From Fragilaria crotonensis (lineage: Eukaryota > Bacillariophyta > Fragilariophyceae > Fragilariales > Fragilariaceae): a stretch of DNA of 52,629 nucleotides. The stretch spans positions 1-52,629 of the forward strand of contig JAKSYS010000437.1 in NCBI GenBank assembly GCA_022925895.1, written 5' to 3'. Position 1 is the stretch's first letter. Every line of letters starts with the position of its first letter. Below the pieces are notes generated by a model that did no database searches, had not been told where the DNA came from, and saw only the letters and a list, made by a program, of their open reading frames with translations. Shown here piece after piece: positions 31,335-42,131 of the stretch. The position numbers and the translations under genes were made by a program.

Positions 31335-33488
31335 ATGTCGGGTATACCTGGTCGATCTCCCTTTCCCAATCGCAATCGACGACGACTGGAACTGGATGAA
31401 TCTCACTCCAGCTTTGCTTCAACTCCTGGCTCCTTCTTGATCGGAAATAGTTTCGCTCGTTCTCCCTCCTCTTACATTTCACCCACGTCTCGGAAACCGC
31501 CTCGTCTCTTCTTCGAGTCCACAACTGCTGCGACAACAGCGAGTCAACATCATGGTACAAATACTCCCTCCAACGCTACAACGGCGGAAACACAATCAAC
31601 AGCCATGGATTTGAATCAAATTCGAAACCTTGCGAAACACGCGTTGGGAACTGCGACGTCCACATCCTCTCCTGAAATGGCTGTATTCTATGCCTCGATT
31701 CTGTTTGCAAAGACGCAGAGCATGGATGATGCGTACTTTTATGCTTCGACTTTGCACCGTAATGGGGAACATCGACGTGCAGTGCGAGTGCTTGAAGACT
31801 CTCTCGATCAAAATTTGGAAGCTGTTTTACTGGCGAGTCAGTGCCTGGCTGAATTGGGTGAATGGCAGGAAGCTTCCCAGTTGTTGCATGAAGCGTCACG
31901 ACTGCCGCATTCTCCGATTATGCTTCTCGATGATGACGAAGCAGGATGGGAGGAACTGGCAAAGCTCTCGCAACCATCCTCCCCGACAGCCGGTGAGATT
32001 CATGTCGTCGCGAGGTTAGCACTCTGGCGTGCAAAGTGCTACGATGCTACGTCGCATCCACCTCGTGCCAAACTGTTCTGGAAAAGGGCGTTGCAGTTGG
32101 ACTATCAATGTGTTGCGGCTTTGGATTCGTTGTTGGATCGAAATCTCATAACAGCCGATGACAGCGTCGCTCTTGTTGAATCGCTTCCGATTCCACCTTC
32201 GATGGATTGGCTGAAACAGCTTTATTTGGCTCGGCTACCAGTCATTGTAACTGCGTCCAAGTCGTCAGAGGTAGACAATGAGAACCAACCGCCGTCATTC
32301 ATGAATGGCCATGACGCTTCATCCATTCAAATGTCCACTTCAATGTCGTTAAGTAGTCGAGAAGGCGATGTATTGCCATCAAGCATCAGCAGGGTTGATG
32401 ACGCTTTGCATCAACTTTGCCACGTTCATCAATTGGACCAAGCTCCCGAAGTCTTGGCGCTTGCCGCCATTAGAGCATACCGTCGTTATGACTTGCAGAC
32501 TGCCTTCAACTTTTGTCAAGAGCTGATTCGTATCGACCCTCTGACTTCAAAGGCGGCTTTTGTTCATGCCGCCACGCTTCTGGCTCTCAATTACAAACGA
32601 CTGTTGTTCGTCTTAGCCCACGAATGGGTGAAAGCTAGTCCGCAGTCGGCAAAGAGTTGGTTTGCTGTCGGATGCTATTATTACTGCTGCAAACGCTACC
32701 ATGTCGCGCAACAGCACTTTTTGCGCGCGACTCGTCTTGATCCACTTTGTACGGACGCCTGGATTGCCTTTGGATGTTCGTTTGCCGCTTGTGATGAATC
32801 AGATCAAGCCTTGGCTTCTTTCCGGGCCGCTCAACGGCTGGCGCCCGCCGAATCTTCCGCATTACTGTACATGGGAATGGAATACGTCCGTACCAATCAT
32901 TTGGTATTGGCACAGCATGCCTTGCGAGCAGCTCTGCCAGGTGGGGATCCGTTATGCTGGCATGAAATGGGGGTGGTGCACTTTGCGAAGAAGGAATACG
33001 ATGACGCCATTTCGTGGTTTCGAAAGGCCCTCTTTGCAGTCGTCCAGTTGGAAAAGTCTGGTCATGAGAGCGAAAGTCCCATTGAATTGATACAGAATCA
33101 ATATTGGGAACCAACCCTATTCAATCTGGGACATGCCTATCGTAAAACGATGCAATATGACCTCGCTTTGAAGTGCTACGAGCAGTGCTTGGTGCTGCTA
33201 CCAGACAATCCATCTGCGCGTGGCGCCGTTGGTTTCACCAAGCATCTGCAGTCCAACCTTGAGGAGGCGATTGATTCCTACCATCAAGCATTGGCTATGA
33301 AAGGCGAAGATGCTTTCTGTTTGGAGATGTTGTCGCGGGCGCTGGAAGAATCACTCTCTTCCATGCCAGTCCACGGTAGTAGTGGTACAACAAGGTTTAA
33401 TTCGCAGTCGCAGCGCGGGCGAATCAATCCGTTTGGATTGGGCAGTGATGACGACGACGATGATGATGTCGACATGAACTTCGGGTAG
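31335..33488 (+). CDS. CDC16: Anaphase-promoting complex subunit 6 (CDC16), TPR protein
   Basis: 717 aa from ATG 31335 (MSGIPGRSPFPN); upstream in-frame codons lack an ATG. CDC16/APC6 is a tetratricopeptide scaffold of the APC/C ubiquitin ligase that drives mitotic exit in the nucleus. Residues 1-95 are Ser/Thr/Pro-rich and probably disordered with phosphorylation sites. The first conserved block (IRNLAKHALG...MAVFYASILFAKTQ...DAYFYASTLHRNGEHRRAV) matches the family N-terminus. Repeats continue to about residue 690, with typical pairs such as SWFAVGCYYYCCKRYHVAQQ, AWIAFGCSFAACDESDQALA, CWHEMGVVHFAKKEYDDAIS and LFNLGHAYRKTMQYDLALKC. The C-terminus is acidic (SDDDDDDDVDMNFG). A single uninterrupted exon. 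CDC27 and CDC23 are related, but length and the N-terminal block favour CDC16. Confidence 0.85.
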   Translation: MSGIPGRSPFPNRNRRRLELDESHSSFASTPGSFLIGNSFARSPSSYISPTSRKPPRLFFESTTAATTASQHHGTNTPSNATTAETQSTAMDLNQIRNLAKHALGTATSTSSPEMAVFYASILFAKTQSMDDAYFYASTLHRNGEHRRAVRVLEDSLDQNLEAVLLASQCLAELGEWQEASQLLHEASRLPHSPIMLLDDDEAGWEELAKLSQPSSPTAGEIHVVARLALWRAKCYDATSHPPRAKLFWKRALQLDYQCVAALDSLLDRNLITADDSVALVESLPIPPSMDWLKQLYLARLPVIVTASKSSEVDNENQPPSFMNGHDASSIQMSTSMSLSSREGDVLPSSISRVDDALHQLCHVHQLDQAPEVLALAAIRAYRRYDLQTAFNFCQELIRIDPLTSKAAFVHAATLLALNYKRLLFVLAHEWVKASPQSAKSWFAVGCYYYCCKRYHVAQQHFLRATRLDPLCTDAWIAFGCSFAACDESDQALASFRAAQRLAPAESSALLYMGMEYVRTNHLVLAQHALRAALPGGDPLCWHEMGVVHFAKKEYDDAISWFRKALFAVVQLEKSGHESESPIELIQNQYWEPTLFNLGHAYRKTMQYDLALKCYEQCLVLLPDNPSARGAVGFTKHLQSNLEEAIDSYHQALAMKGEDAFCLEMLSRALEESLSSMPVHGSSGTTRFNSQSQRGRINPFGLGSDDDDDDDVDMNFG

Positions 33489-34017
33489 GGGAAGGGGTGG
33501 GTAATGTGGATAGTAGTAACTCATGGTACTAACTCCAAGCCTAAAGTAATTATGCAGTACTACACCAAAATTTCAAACGCTCCCTCGGCGCAAAGTCAGA
33601 GAATGGATGCAATCTAAAAGATACCATGAGCAACTTTTTAATTGCCTTTCTGAAAGTAAACCATCGTCGAGGATCTTGCTAAATTCGCATATCGTCAGGT
33701 CCATAGGTCACGACACCTGACTTATTGCATCGTCCGTCTCTTGTTTTTGGCCTTGCTTCTTTCATGAATCTCACCCTGCTACCCATTTCATGCCCCTGAC
33801 AGGACCAACCACTAACCTGTACAGACACAGCGCCCTAGAACCGACAAATACATGGTAAAGGTTTTTCGGAATAAACCTTGACTCTACCCTCGAAAATCTA
33901 AAGGATATCCTCAACTCAATCCAGGAATCTTCACTCCAAATATTAGACATGCACCGTGACGTATCAATCAGTACGCAACGAGACGCAAGCAGGCGGCGTC
34001 TCGAGTAATCGGGAGCC
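33489..34017. other. Intergenic between convergent genes
   Basis: About 530 bp between the 3' ends of CDC16 and the VWA gene. Nothing recognised. Confidence 0.4.
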
Positions 34018-35238
34018 TTAAAGAATGGTACAAGCGCACCCACCATCCCCATACTTCTTGTTCAGCTCCTGCATATCGATCCAGGGAGCCATCTTCTTTG
34101 TGACTGGATTCCACGTCAACTTTTCCATTTTCAAGATACCTTCAATGCCGTGAGAGAATCCCAGCCAATCGATCGAAGGATCTGGAATGCCATCCAGGTC
34201 GCCAAGCAGAACCTGCAAAAATTCTCTGACTTCACTCTTTGTCAAGGGTCTCTCATCAATAATATCAAAAACGCGATGATGAAACCCCATCTCGCGACAT
34301 CGATGAAGTGGTAGGCCATAGTTGAGCCACTTGTTATGTTCAATGACCTCCAACGCTTCGGCGCACACATCGTCGAGCACATCAATGCTGAGCTCCAGTT
34401 GATCATCGAGACTGTTGTAGAATTCAACAACATCGTCATCATCAGTACAAAGTCGAATCACAAGCCATATCGGGAGGCCCTCCAGTGATTTCAGAGCTTC
34501 GACATACAACCTTTGTTGGTAATCACCACCCTGTCCAAATTCGTCCGTTGGCAATCCATCTGTGGCGACGACAATGACACACTTGGCTCCGGTTTCAATC
34601 AACGCAGGAGCCATGGCCTTGACTTGATCGTGAATTCTGTGAATGTGAGCGGTTAATGGTGTCCCACCGCCGGGACTAGTTTTATGAAGCACTTGAATCG
34701 CGTCATGTGCCGTAAGTGGCAAAGTGTCGGTGGTTCGCCAGTGTTCAGTAGAAGCAGCGGCCACGACAAAGTTCTGTGGACCAGCTTGAGAACCTGGAGG
34801 GTTCATGAGACGGAAGCATGTTGGTGCCTGCAATAGATCAGCCACCTTGACATGGTATTTAACAGTCTCGCAGAGTTCTTCCCATCGCGTCCCAGCAACA
34901 ATCACCACTTTCGAGGACGAGGTTGTTTCGACGATGCGTTGGCCATCAGGAGTTCGCATGGATCCAGAGTTGTCGACGACCCAAATACGGTAAGGAAAGG
35001 CTTGATTGTTCTTGGTCATGGCAACTGCAAGACCATTCGTAAATCCTTGTTGCACTAGTTGGGCAACAGCTTCACTCTCGTCTCTGCTTGGGAATCCAGT
35101 CGTTCCCTGCGATTGGAAGTTCGTCGACATTTCTGGCGCAGAAGTCACGAAAGGGACAGCAGTGGCAAAGGGATGATCATTGGTTGTCATGGTAAAAGTC
35201 GCTGTGCTTGTACTGATATTAATGTTCTTGATGTTCAT
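34018..35238 (-). CDS. von Willebrand factor A domain protein with CaaX-like C-terminus
   Basis: 406 aa from the ATG at 35238. Residues about 84-290 form a VWA fold: YRIWVVDNSGSM carries the DxSxS metal site (D89, S91, S93), SPGGGTPLTAHI gives the Thr, and CVIVVATDGLPTDE the distal Asp. This binds a divalent metal and a partner protein. The C-terminal part (DERPLTKSEVREFLQVLLGD, WNPVTKKMAPWIDMQELN) has no known domain. The last residues are ACTIL; CTIL fits a CaaX prenylation box with Leu favouring geranylgeranylation, which would tether the protein to membrane. No signal peptide. Two further ATGs lie upstream in frame at 35319 and 35328; the chosen one avoids translating a 9-bp repeat. Divergent from TAP42, 247 bp apart. 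Confidence 0.75.
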   Translation of the reverse strand: MNIKNINISTSTATFTMTTNDHPFATAVPFVTSAPEMSTNFQSQGTTGFPSRDESEAVAQLVQQGFTNGLAVAMTKNNQAFPYRIWVVDNSGSMRTPDGQRIVETTSSSKVVIVAGTRWEELCETVKYHVKVADLLQAPTCFRLMNPPGSQAGPQNFVVAAASTEHWRTTDTLPLTAHDAIQVLHKTSPGGGTPLTAHIHRIHDQVKAMAPALIETGAKCVIVVATDGLPTDEFGQGGDYQQRLYVEALKSLEGLPIWLVIRLCTDDDDVVEFYNSLDDQLELSIDVLDDVCAEALEVIEHNKWLNYGLPLHRCREMGFHHRVFDIIDERPLTKSEVREFLQVLLGDLDGIPDPSIDWLGFSHGIEGILKMEKLTWNPVTKKMAPWIDMQELNKKYGDGGCACTIL

Positions 35239-35262
35239 CTTGATCTGTGCATCACATCCGTG

Positions 35263-35310
35263 ATCGCGTGATTGCGTGATCCGCGTGATCCGCGTGATCC
35301 GCGTGTGCGT
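35263..35310. repeat. 9-bp tandem repeat in the VWA/TAP42 divergent promoter
   Basis: Copies of cgcgtgatc/cgcgtgatt, about five in a row, in the shared upstream region. Could be a microsatellite or a cluster of sites for one regulator; its place between two divergent starts makes the latter worth noting. Confidence 0.75.
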
Positions 35311-35485
35311 GAGGTACATACAGTACATCAGTACACGTATGATGCAAGATCAAAGCTCAATCACGTCAAATTATCCCTTATCCTTATATCCCGCTTTGCA
35401 CTGTAGAAATTTCTCCGCTCTCCTCCTCCATCGAAGTCATGCTCTCTTGTGTAGATTGGGTTCATTTTGCTCCAAATCCGCCATC

Positions 35486-36572
35486 ATGTCAGAAAGCAAT
35501 CTCTCTATCGCATCTCGCTATCGAGAGACAGTTCCGTTGGTGCAGTCCAATCCACAAGAAGCTGTTGAAAAATTGGAAGGGATCCAAACAGAGGTGGCAG
35601 CAGTAGCACTCTTCTCCTCCAATGAAACGATCGATGACGTCTCAACGTCATCACTAGCACTACTTTCCTTGGATCATCACATCGCTCTGGCATACGCGGC
35701 GGTGCCTACTACAAATGCGAAAGAAAGAAAAACAAACTTGACGCAAGCTATGAATCACTTTTCTTGCTTCCTGGAACGGCTCGATCAGTTGGAAGTGCTT
35801 CCGGACGATCGAAAGAAAGAATTCGTTGACCTCTTGCAGACAAATCTTGACGAACCCTCAACCTTCCCTTCCGTCAATCGCGATGAAAAAAATTCAGCGT
35901 TTTCGATACAAGCAACAAATCCAACAACAGGTGGATCAATTGCAATCTGTGAGGGATCGTCGGAATCGCTTGGGACTGAAAGACGACGAGGAAATGGATG
36001 GCTACGATGATGATGCCTTGGTACGGACGTTGGCCGTCAACACTTTGTTACTACACTCAACAGAAGCGATTGAAGAATGGCATCAGGCGATTCGAGAAAT
36101 GCCAATGATTGAAATGCGTCTGAAAATGGAAGAGCAGCGCGCAGAAGGGGATCCACGAAGAAATGCTGCGGCGTTGTCGCACCCTCCACCACCCAACCAG
36201 GGTTTGCAGCTGACGCATATTACAAAGGACACCATGACGGGACAATTAAATATACGAAAGGAAGAGATTCGGTCTCAAGTTTTCCGGCCTGGTTGGAATC
36301 AACCGACCATGTCGTTGGAAGAATTGGGAGAACGTGAAGTGCGAGAGGCCATGGCACGAGAGGAACGCCAAAAGGTGGCCGAGGCTCAGCAAAAGAACGA
36401 CCCGCGACGTTATGATCAACTGGTAAAGGATGAAATGGAAGACAATGCTGAGCTGGTCGATGCGAGTGCCGCGCTTGATCGGGCGTGGGATGATTGGAGA
36501 GCGGAGAATCCAAAAGGGAGTGGAAACAAAATGGGTGATCGCGGTGACCGAAATTTTTTGAAGTTACGATGA
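35486..36572 (+). CDS. TAP42: TAP42/IGBP1-like PP2A-associated protein, one frame break in an A7 run
   Basis: TAP42 (alpha4/IGBP1) binds PP2A-type catalytic subunits, stabilises them and links them to TOR signalling in the cytosol. ATG 35486 gives MSESNLSIASRYRE. Helical N-terminal half: LALLSLDHHIALAY (the usual TAP42 helix), then KIQRFRYKQQIQQQV in a second frame. C-terminal half: the family signature VFRPGWNQPTMSLEELGEREV and the acidic end DDWRAENPKGSGNKMGDRGD. The frame switches at 35885-35891 (gatgAAAAAAAttcag): seven A where six would keep DEK|IQRF in register. One break in a homopolymer in an otherwise intact essential gene suggests a sequence error; +1 slippage cannot be excluded. 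Total about 361 aa, a normal length. Convergent with UBLCP1. Confidence 0.8.
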
Positions 36573-36736
36573 AATGCGTCTACGTAGTCGCGGTGTGTTG
36601 CGCAAGTGAAAAGGCAAGAGTCTTTGGCAGGTCGTCGAATGTATCCAATTCTATTGTTCGCTCTACTTCAAAACACGAACACCGCACACCGACATTGATG
36701 CTATGTCATAAGTTATGTACAACGTTGCATCCACTC

Positions 36737-37929
36737 TCACGATTTTTTGTCGCCTTCACTAGTTACTGTCGCCTCCAAAGTTTTCTTGCCGCTAACGACA
36801 TCCATCCAACTACTGAAATCGACTCGTTCAAAATTCAATCCTGATTGTGCCAAGTGAGCTAGGTATTGCCCAAGCCCCAGAAGCTCCACATCACGCGCAC
36901 CCTGAGTAATTTTTTTCTTCTTTCGATAGTACGCAGTCACCTTCAATCCACAAGACAGATTGAGTGCGAAATTACGTGACAAATCGTCGATATGGACTGT
37001 ATTTTGCGGGCCCCATCTCGGAAATTTGGTCCAAATCAGCTGGAGAGGCTTGACTTGATGCTTGAATGTCGAGCCATCACGTTTGGTACTGACGATGGAA
37101 AACATGCTGGACTTATCAAGCACAAAGCAAATTTTGTAACCAGGATTTGTCAACATGCCCAGCTCAATGAGCTTGGTTTCCAACCATCGCCAGGACGTTT
37201 GTGACCAGACGACAAGATCATAATGTTGATAGGATGTGGTAAGAAACGAATCCATGTGTGGACGTTTCATGGCATTGGCGGCGGCTCCGGGAATGCCAGT
37301 CTCTTGTTGCAATGACTTGGACGAGAAATCCAAAAGAGTATGATCGAGATCTAAAACCATTAATGGTTTGTTCTCTCGTGGTTCGTTCATGATGTACACA
37401 GATGTATGGTTCGTGAATTTTTTCAGATTTTCGCCATTAGCCACGTGTTGAAGCCACTGCAAGTCGATTTGAGTTTTAGTGAGTACACATAAACCGCAAT
37501 CCGTTAACAACCACATTGGATGGGCAGTAAACTCACTTCCGTTGACCCGGCATTAAAGTCCAAATCAAAATCATCAATCACCTCCGGCAAGTCATCTCGG
37601 TCCATGGGATCGACTAATATATGTTCTTCGGGTGTACCCATTAAAATAAATGTCATGCCCATCACTGTTTTGTCAGCGAGCTTTGTCTTCTTGGTCTTTA
37701 GCATGCTCAAAGGCATGTCATCCGCCACTTTCCCGGAGCTGGCAACTAGCCCAATCAACTTCTGCCGTTTTGGGAGAATTTGCGTGAGATCCGAAAGCAT
37801 TTCTTTGAGTTCCAAGACTGTTGTCGATGATGGAAGATTCTCAAAAACATGCTGCAACTTGCCATATTTCGCTACCAAAGTAATGCCTTCGTTGACGTCT
37901 TCAGCGGGTTGTTTTCGATCGTCCTCCAT
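36737..37929 (-). CDS. UBLCP1: Ubiquitin-like-domain CTD phosphatase (UBLCP1)
   Basis: Two exons, 37929-37537 and 37456-36737, give 370 aa. UBLCP1 is a nuclear HAD-family phosphatase that docks on the 26S proteasome through its UBL and dephosphorylates it. Residues about 16-90 are the UBL domain (ITLVAKYGKLQHVFENLPSS, KLIGLVASSGK). After the intron comes the FCP/SCP-like phosphatase core: PLMVLDLDHTLLD with the DxDxT nucleophile (D167, D169), KRPHMDSFLTTSYQHYDLVV, WSQTSWRWLETKL, then NTVHIDDLSRNFALN. The C-terminal helix has VDFSSWMDVVSGKK. The 80-bp intron lies between the two domains. Lengths and motifs are normal for the family. Its 3' end is 164 bp from the 3' end of TAP42. Confidence 0.9.
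37457..37536 (-). other. Intron of UBLCP1
   Basis: Donor ACGGAA|GTGAGT at 37537/37536 and acceptor GACTTGCAG|TGGCTT at 37457/37456; 80 bp; phase 0. Joins the UBL and phosphatase frames. Confidence 0.9.
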
Positions 37930-40900
37930 CGTCTGAAAGTGCTACGAATTCGTCTATGTACTCTTTGTATTTTGTATGTATGCATGTATGCATGTCGAAG
38001 TCTTCCAGTTCCAATGATGTGGAACGTGGACTCATAACGGTCCAGTAAATGACGGTTAATTTCTACGCTGATGACCGATGCATTTCTTCTTTACGGCCAG
38101 ACTTACCGGACAACTGATCGGAAAAATCCGCGACTACTACGACTACAACACTACCGGTAGTATGACTAGTAGCAGTACTATGAACTATGAACATACCAGT
38201 ACTACTCCTCTTGAGTTATATGTTCAATGGATTCTTGTTTGCGCCTGCCAAAGGATTCTGACAGCGAATACAAGACCACTTCCATGTGAAGAATCCATTT
38301 AGGATTATCATTGGTTCATAAAGGAGTATGTGAACGTTAACATTCGTCTCAGCAGGATAAGTACGGTTGTTGGAGGTGGCAATGACAAAGCTGATGATGA
38401 AGTACTAGTCCAAGTATCTGAACAAAAGGACACCAACAGCATGGAGAAAGGACCAACAGTATCAATGCAGGAGGTAGGTTGTAACAACCATTGGTATTTT
38501 CATGGAATGCTTGCTTTCTTGATCCTTTGGGGCTTGTTTTTCATAAAAATGAATAGTTTGCAGCCAGTGCTGGACAATCGTAACAGTTCAAGATTGCTGG
38601 CAAGACACCCCAACCAAAGAAAAAAAGGAATGGATGGAAGAAAGCAGGTAAGAAAGAAGAGTGTGTCATCCCATGAAGACAGAGATATCGAACCACCACT
38701 ACTACTACTATCTCAGTCTGCCACCTTTTATGGCAGGTTTCACGTCCCAGAATCCTGGCGCTGGACGTGATATATATTCTACGATGGATGTGGGAAATAC
38801 CTCTTGTGACGTCACCAAAGCAATGTTTTCTCGTGTTGGAAGCAAGCGTTCCACAATGAGATTGCAGACCGTTCAACACAACAGTTGCACTCTTTACAAT
38901 TAACCCGACCCCGACAGTTGCCTTCTAAATACCCTTTAGAATTGAACTGTCAGAGTGAGGTTAATTGCACGGATGATTGACCAAGGAATTCAGACCGTTT
39001 TTGTCAATGCTGGAATGCTTATTCGTTTGGTGCCATCGACTGACATGGTTTGTAATTGTAATTGACTGCAGGTGCTTCATCCTTTTGTTGGGGCTTCCAC
39101 TCGTTCCGACAATCTGTGACGTATTGCACACTTGTTTGTTTGTCTAAGAAAAATCACAAAAAGCCTAGCATGAATAGTACTACTACTTCTTGTTATAGGT
39201 GTAGCGTCACGTAGCGAGCCGCCAACAAAAATGATCACTAACCATCACCAATCTATATTATATCAACCTCATTAAGAAGAGGGGGGGCGATGCATGTGCT
39301 GGTATCTGGGTATGTAGGAGTGGTCATGTTAGTCTCACATATTGCCGCATTTGCGTAGGATTCTGAGCAAGATTGGAAGCATTGCAGTCCTCGCCGTTTA
39401 CATTGTTGTCGTCTTGCTTGGTGCATGATGTCAACCCCACGTCAACCATAACTGTCATAGAAACTCCAAATGCGTTCTGATAAGCCATTTTGGTTTGACG
39501 TAGCTAAATGACCATGCAGCGGTGCCGGGCAAAGCAAAAGCACAATAGTGATCCATGAGTAGATTCAAGAAGGCACCGGAATCCCCGCGTGCTGGTCTGG
39601 TGGCACAGTATTGAACCATGTAGATTTGCTTGTTGCCATTCTGCTACAAATGCCGCCCATTATTCTTGACCTGCAACTTCTGACATTCGCCGAGTCGCAC
39701 CTCGTTCCCCTGCTGTTCTTGTGAGTACATCGACTCCAAGTCAGATCCGTGCTGGTTTCGTAGCAGTGATGAATGCAGTCATCGTTGTTGCCCTCACGAC
39801 CCCAAAAATTCTCTCATTACGGTAAGCATCAACGGATGTGGCCATGAGAGTCAGGTTGTTGCCTATTTCTTAGTACTGAAACGCTCCTTGTTTCCAGAAC
39901 GCACAAATTGGTTCGCCGGAGGCGGAAAAGGACCAGAGGGACCACTGCGTATTGGTAAGCAAGTTGCACTTTTGTACCTCAAAGTCGTTATGTGACATCT
40001 GTTGGATAGATAGAGTGGGCGACATTGAAGCTTGAATAACCCCCGCCGATGGATCAACAGGAAGCAATGAAGAATCAACTTTCGAGCAGTCTTTGGCACA
40101 CTGTACGATGCATCGAGCCCTGCAAATCCCAGAAGTCGTAGTAACCCGCACGACAAATGAAGAGAAGAGGACAAATACAAGCTTAGAGGTGGCATTGGAA
40201 GGCAGCAATGATGCTTCCCACTTCCGGTGATTGGTGTTCTACTATTTCCATAATCGTCAACAACCGACCGGTGCGATGTTTCGCCACAACAAAATTGATA
40301 GTCACCCAACTCGCGACACTACTCAATACCAGAGCGTGTCCCGCAGTCAACGATGGGTGCCAGCATTCCGGATATGGCATGCAATGCAGCGAGCCATGTG
40401 TGTGCGAGGAACGTGCCGACGACGGTAACCACTTGACTTCGTCCATGAGGTTGAATAGCTAATTACACGGTGACAACAGAGAAAAGCGCAGATTGCATGA
40501 TCACTTGGCGGAATTTTACTCTATGATTTTGTATGCGCAGTACTAAAGATACCAAGCTGCGCGCGAGGAGGGTTGAGGGTGAAACCTGCCATACAGCAGA
40601 GGGGCGGGCAACTCATACGCAGCCCGAAGCCAAAAGGAACAGATTGAGATTTCCAAGAAGCATCAGGCAGTTCAGTGAGCAATCAACAAGCATTCCAGGC
40701 TACAGAGCAATAATGTTTAAGCAACTGCACTGCTAGATTTCCAGACCAACGTAGATTATCAGATAGAGAACATGAAGCTGGGAGGAAGTAAAAAATGATA
40801 TGACCCAATTTCTTGAGATTGGAGAGAGCGCAAGGCAAGGAACACAAGTGTTAAGTTCCAGATTCGCTTGGCAAACCCCTAACCCCTGACATTGCATGCT

Positions 40901-42131
40901 GAGGCAGTAATTCCGTTTCCTGTGATGCCAAGCAAGTTTATGCCCGATCCTGCTTTTCAGTAGCTATTGTGCATTCTGTTTGAACTGCCACCCTTCTTCC
41001 ACCACCACTCAATTAGTGGTACAAGCAGAACTTTCTCAATCATATGCTAGTTGGCTGTAAACTCACCTTGGCGTATAATGGTCAAGAGCATTTTTATTTT
41101 GAGGGATTATTGCTGTGTTGTCATGTTGATTAATAAGGATGACCATTGTGATTGGGAGGATTCTTAGCTAGAGTACGTGAAAGCAACAGGATGAATTATG
41201 ATACGAGCAAGATGAATGTAACAGTGCTTACTGTAACTCTCTCTGCATAGCTGTCCCACTCCTGTGTTCAACCACACTTCTGGTTGTGAGGGGAGAGGTG
41301 ATGCTCAAAATGAACATATCACAATACCTCTGTTCGATATATCTTAGTATGCGGTGTATGCATACGTTCTGGACTAAACAGTAGTGTTATATTCATACAT
41401 GTATAAAAGGACATGCATGTATATAACATCATCAGGTATGTTATAATATGTATAGGCGAAGTGCCGCACAAATGTTGACCAGGTTGAATTGAATCAGTAC
41501 ATATATACATATATCTATAAATATCAATACGTTGTGGCAGTCATAACCAAGGACGGAACGGACTCCGCTCCCGCAGAACATACGTTCATACATGATACTC
41601 CCAGTACTACGGTAGTTTTATTTGCTTTCATCCTTCAGTACAGTACAAGTACTGTACTGGAGAGTAAAACCTACATACCGCCAATCGATGCCTGTTTCAT
41701 ATCGTACCCATGTTACGTCCAAAGACTCACACACCCAGGCAATAGATTTTTACATACACTTGCATACGACGTACAAACAACTCACCTACTACATCGTATT
41801 CCAAGTAGAGCATAGAGCATAGTACCGTTGAGAGGGAACGACGCGAGACTTCCAGCCGACCTGGACAAAATCTACAATCTACACACCCCCTGAACAGGTG
41901 AGCATTTGACGGCCCGTATTGATCCCAAGCGAGTGAAAGACTCTTGTGTCTCACATTCCGTTGCATATCTATCGATAAGTGTCGACTCCAATAAGACCAG
42001 GACTTGATCAGAATCAAGTTTACCGGACTCAAGGCGGGCCCGTGTATCGGTCACGTATCAGTATTGACTTCCACTCTTCCACAACTCTACTACAAGTACC
42101 GTTGACAACGGCAAACAGATAAGCAAACACG
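37930..42131. other. Gene-poor region, ~4.2 kb
   Basis: Only the small membrane-protein candidate at 38441 is listed. Minus-strand frames at 40446-39863 include a hydrophobic, Cys-containing stretch but start at TTG and could not be joined by good splice sites. 41380-41540 is AT-rich with tata/atgcatgt words. No RNA gene or transposon ends were recognised. Confidence 0.35.
38441..38770 (+). CDS. Possible small single-pass membrane protein
   Basis: 109 aa from ATG 38441 (MEKGPTVSMQEVG). A single hydrophobic segment (YFHGMLAFLILWGLFFI, about residues 19-35) is followed by a basic region (HPNQRKKGMDGRKQ), the layout of a type II membrane protein with the basic side lumenal, or type III if reversed. 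A good donor (GCAG|GTAAGA at 38647) and a good acceptor (TCCCAG|AATCCT near 38752) fall inside, so the real product may be spliced to end differently. No family recognised; it may be a chance frame. Confidence 0.3.
   Translation: MEKGPTVSMQEVGCNNHWYFHGMLAFLILWGLFFIKMNSLQPVLDNRNSSRLLARHPNQRKKGMDGRKQVRKKSVSSHEDRDIEPPLLLLSQSATFYGRFHVPESWRWT

Noticed and set aside
32635-33114. 159-aa minus-strand frame
   Set aside because: Antisense of the CDC16 TPR repeats.
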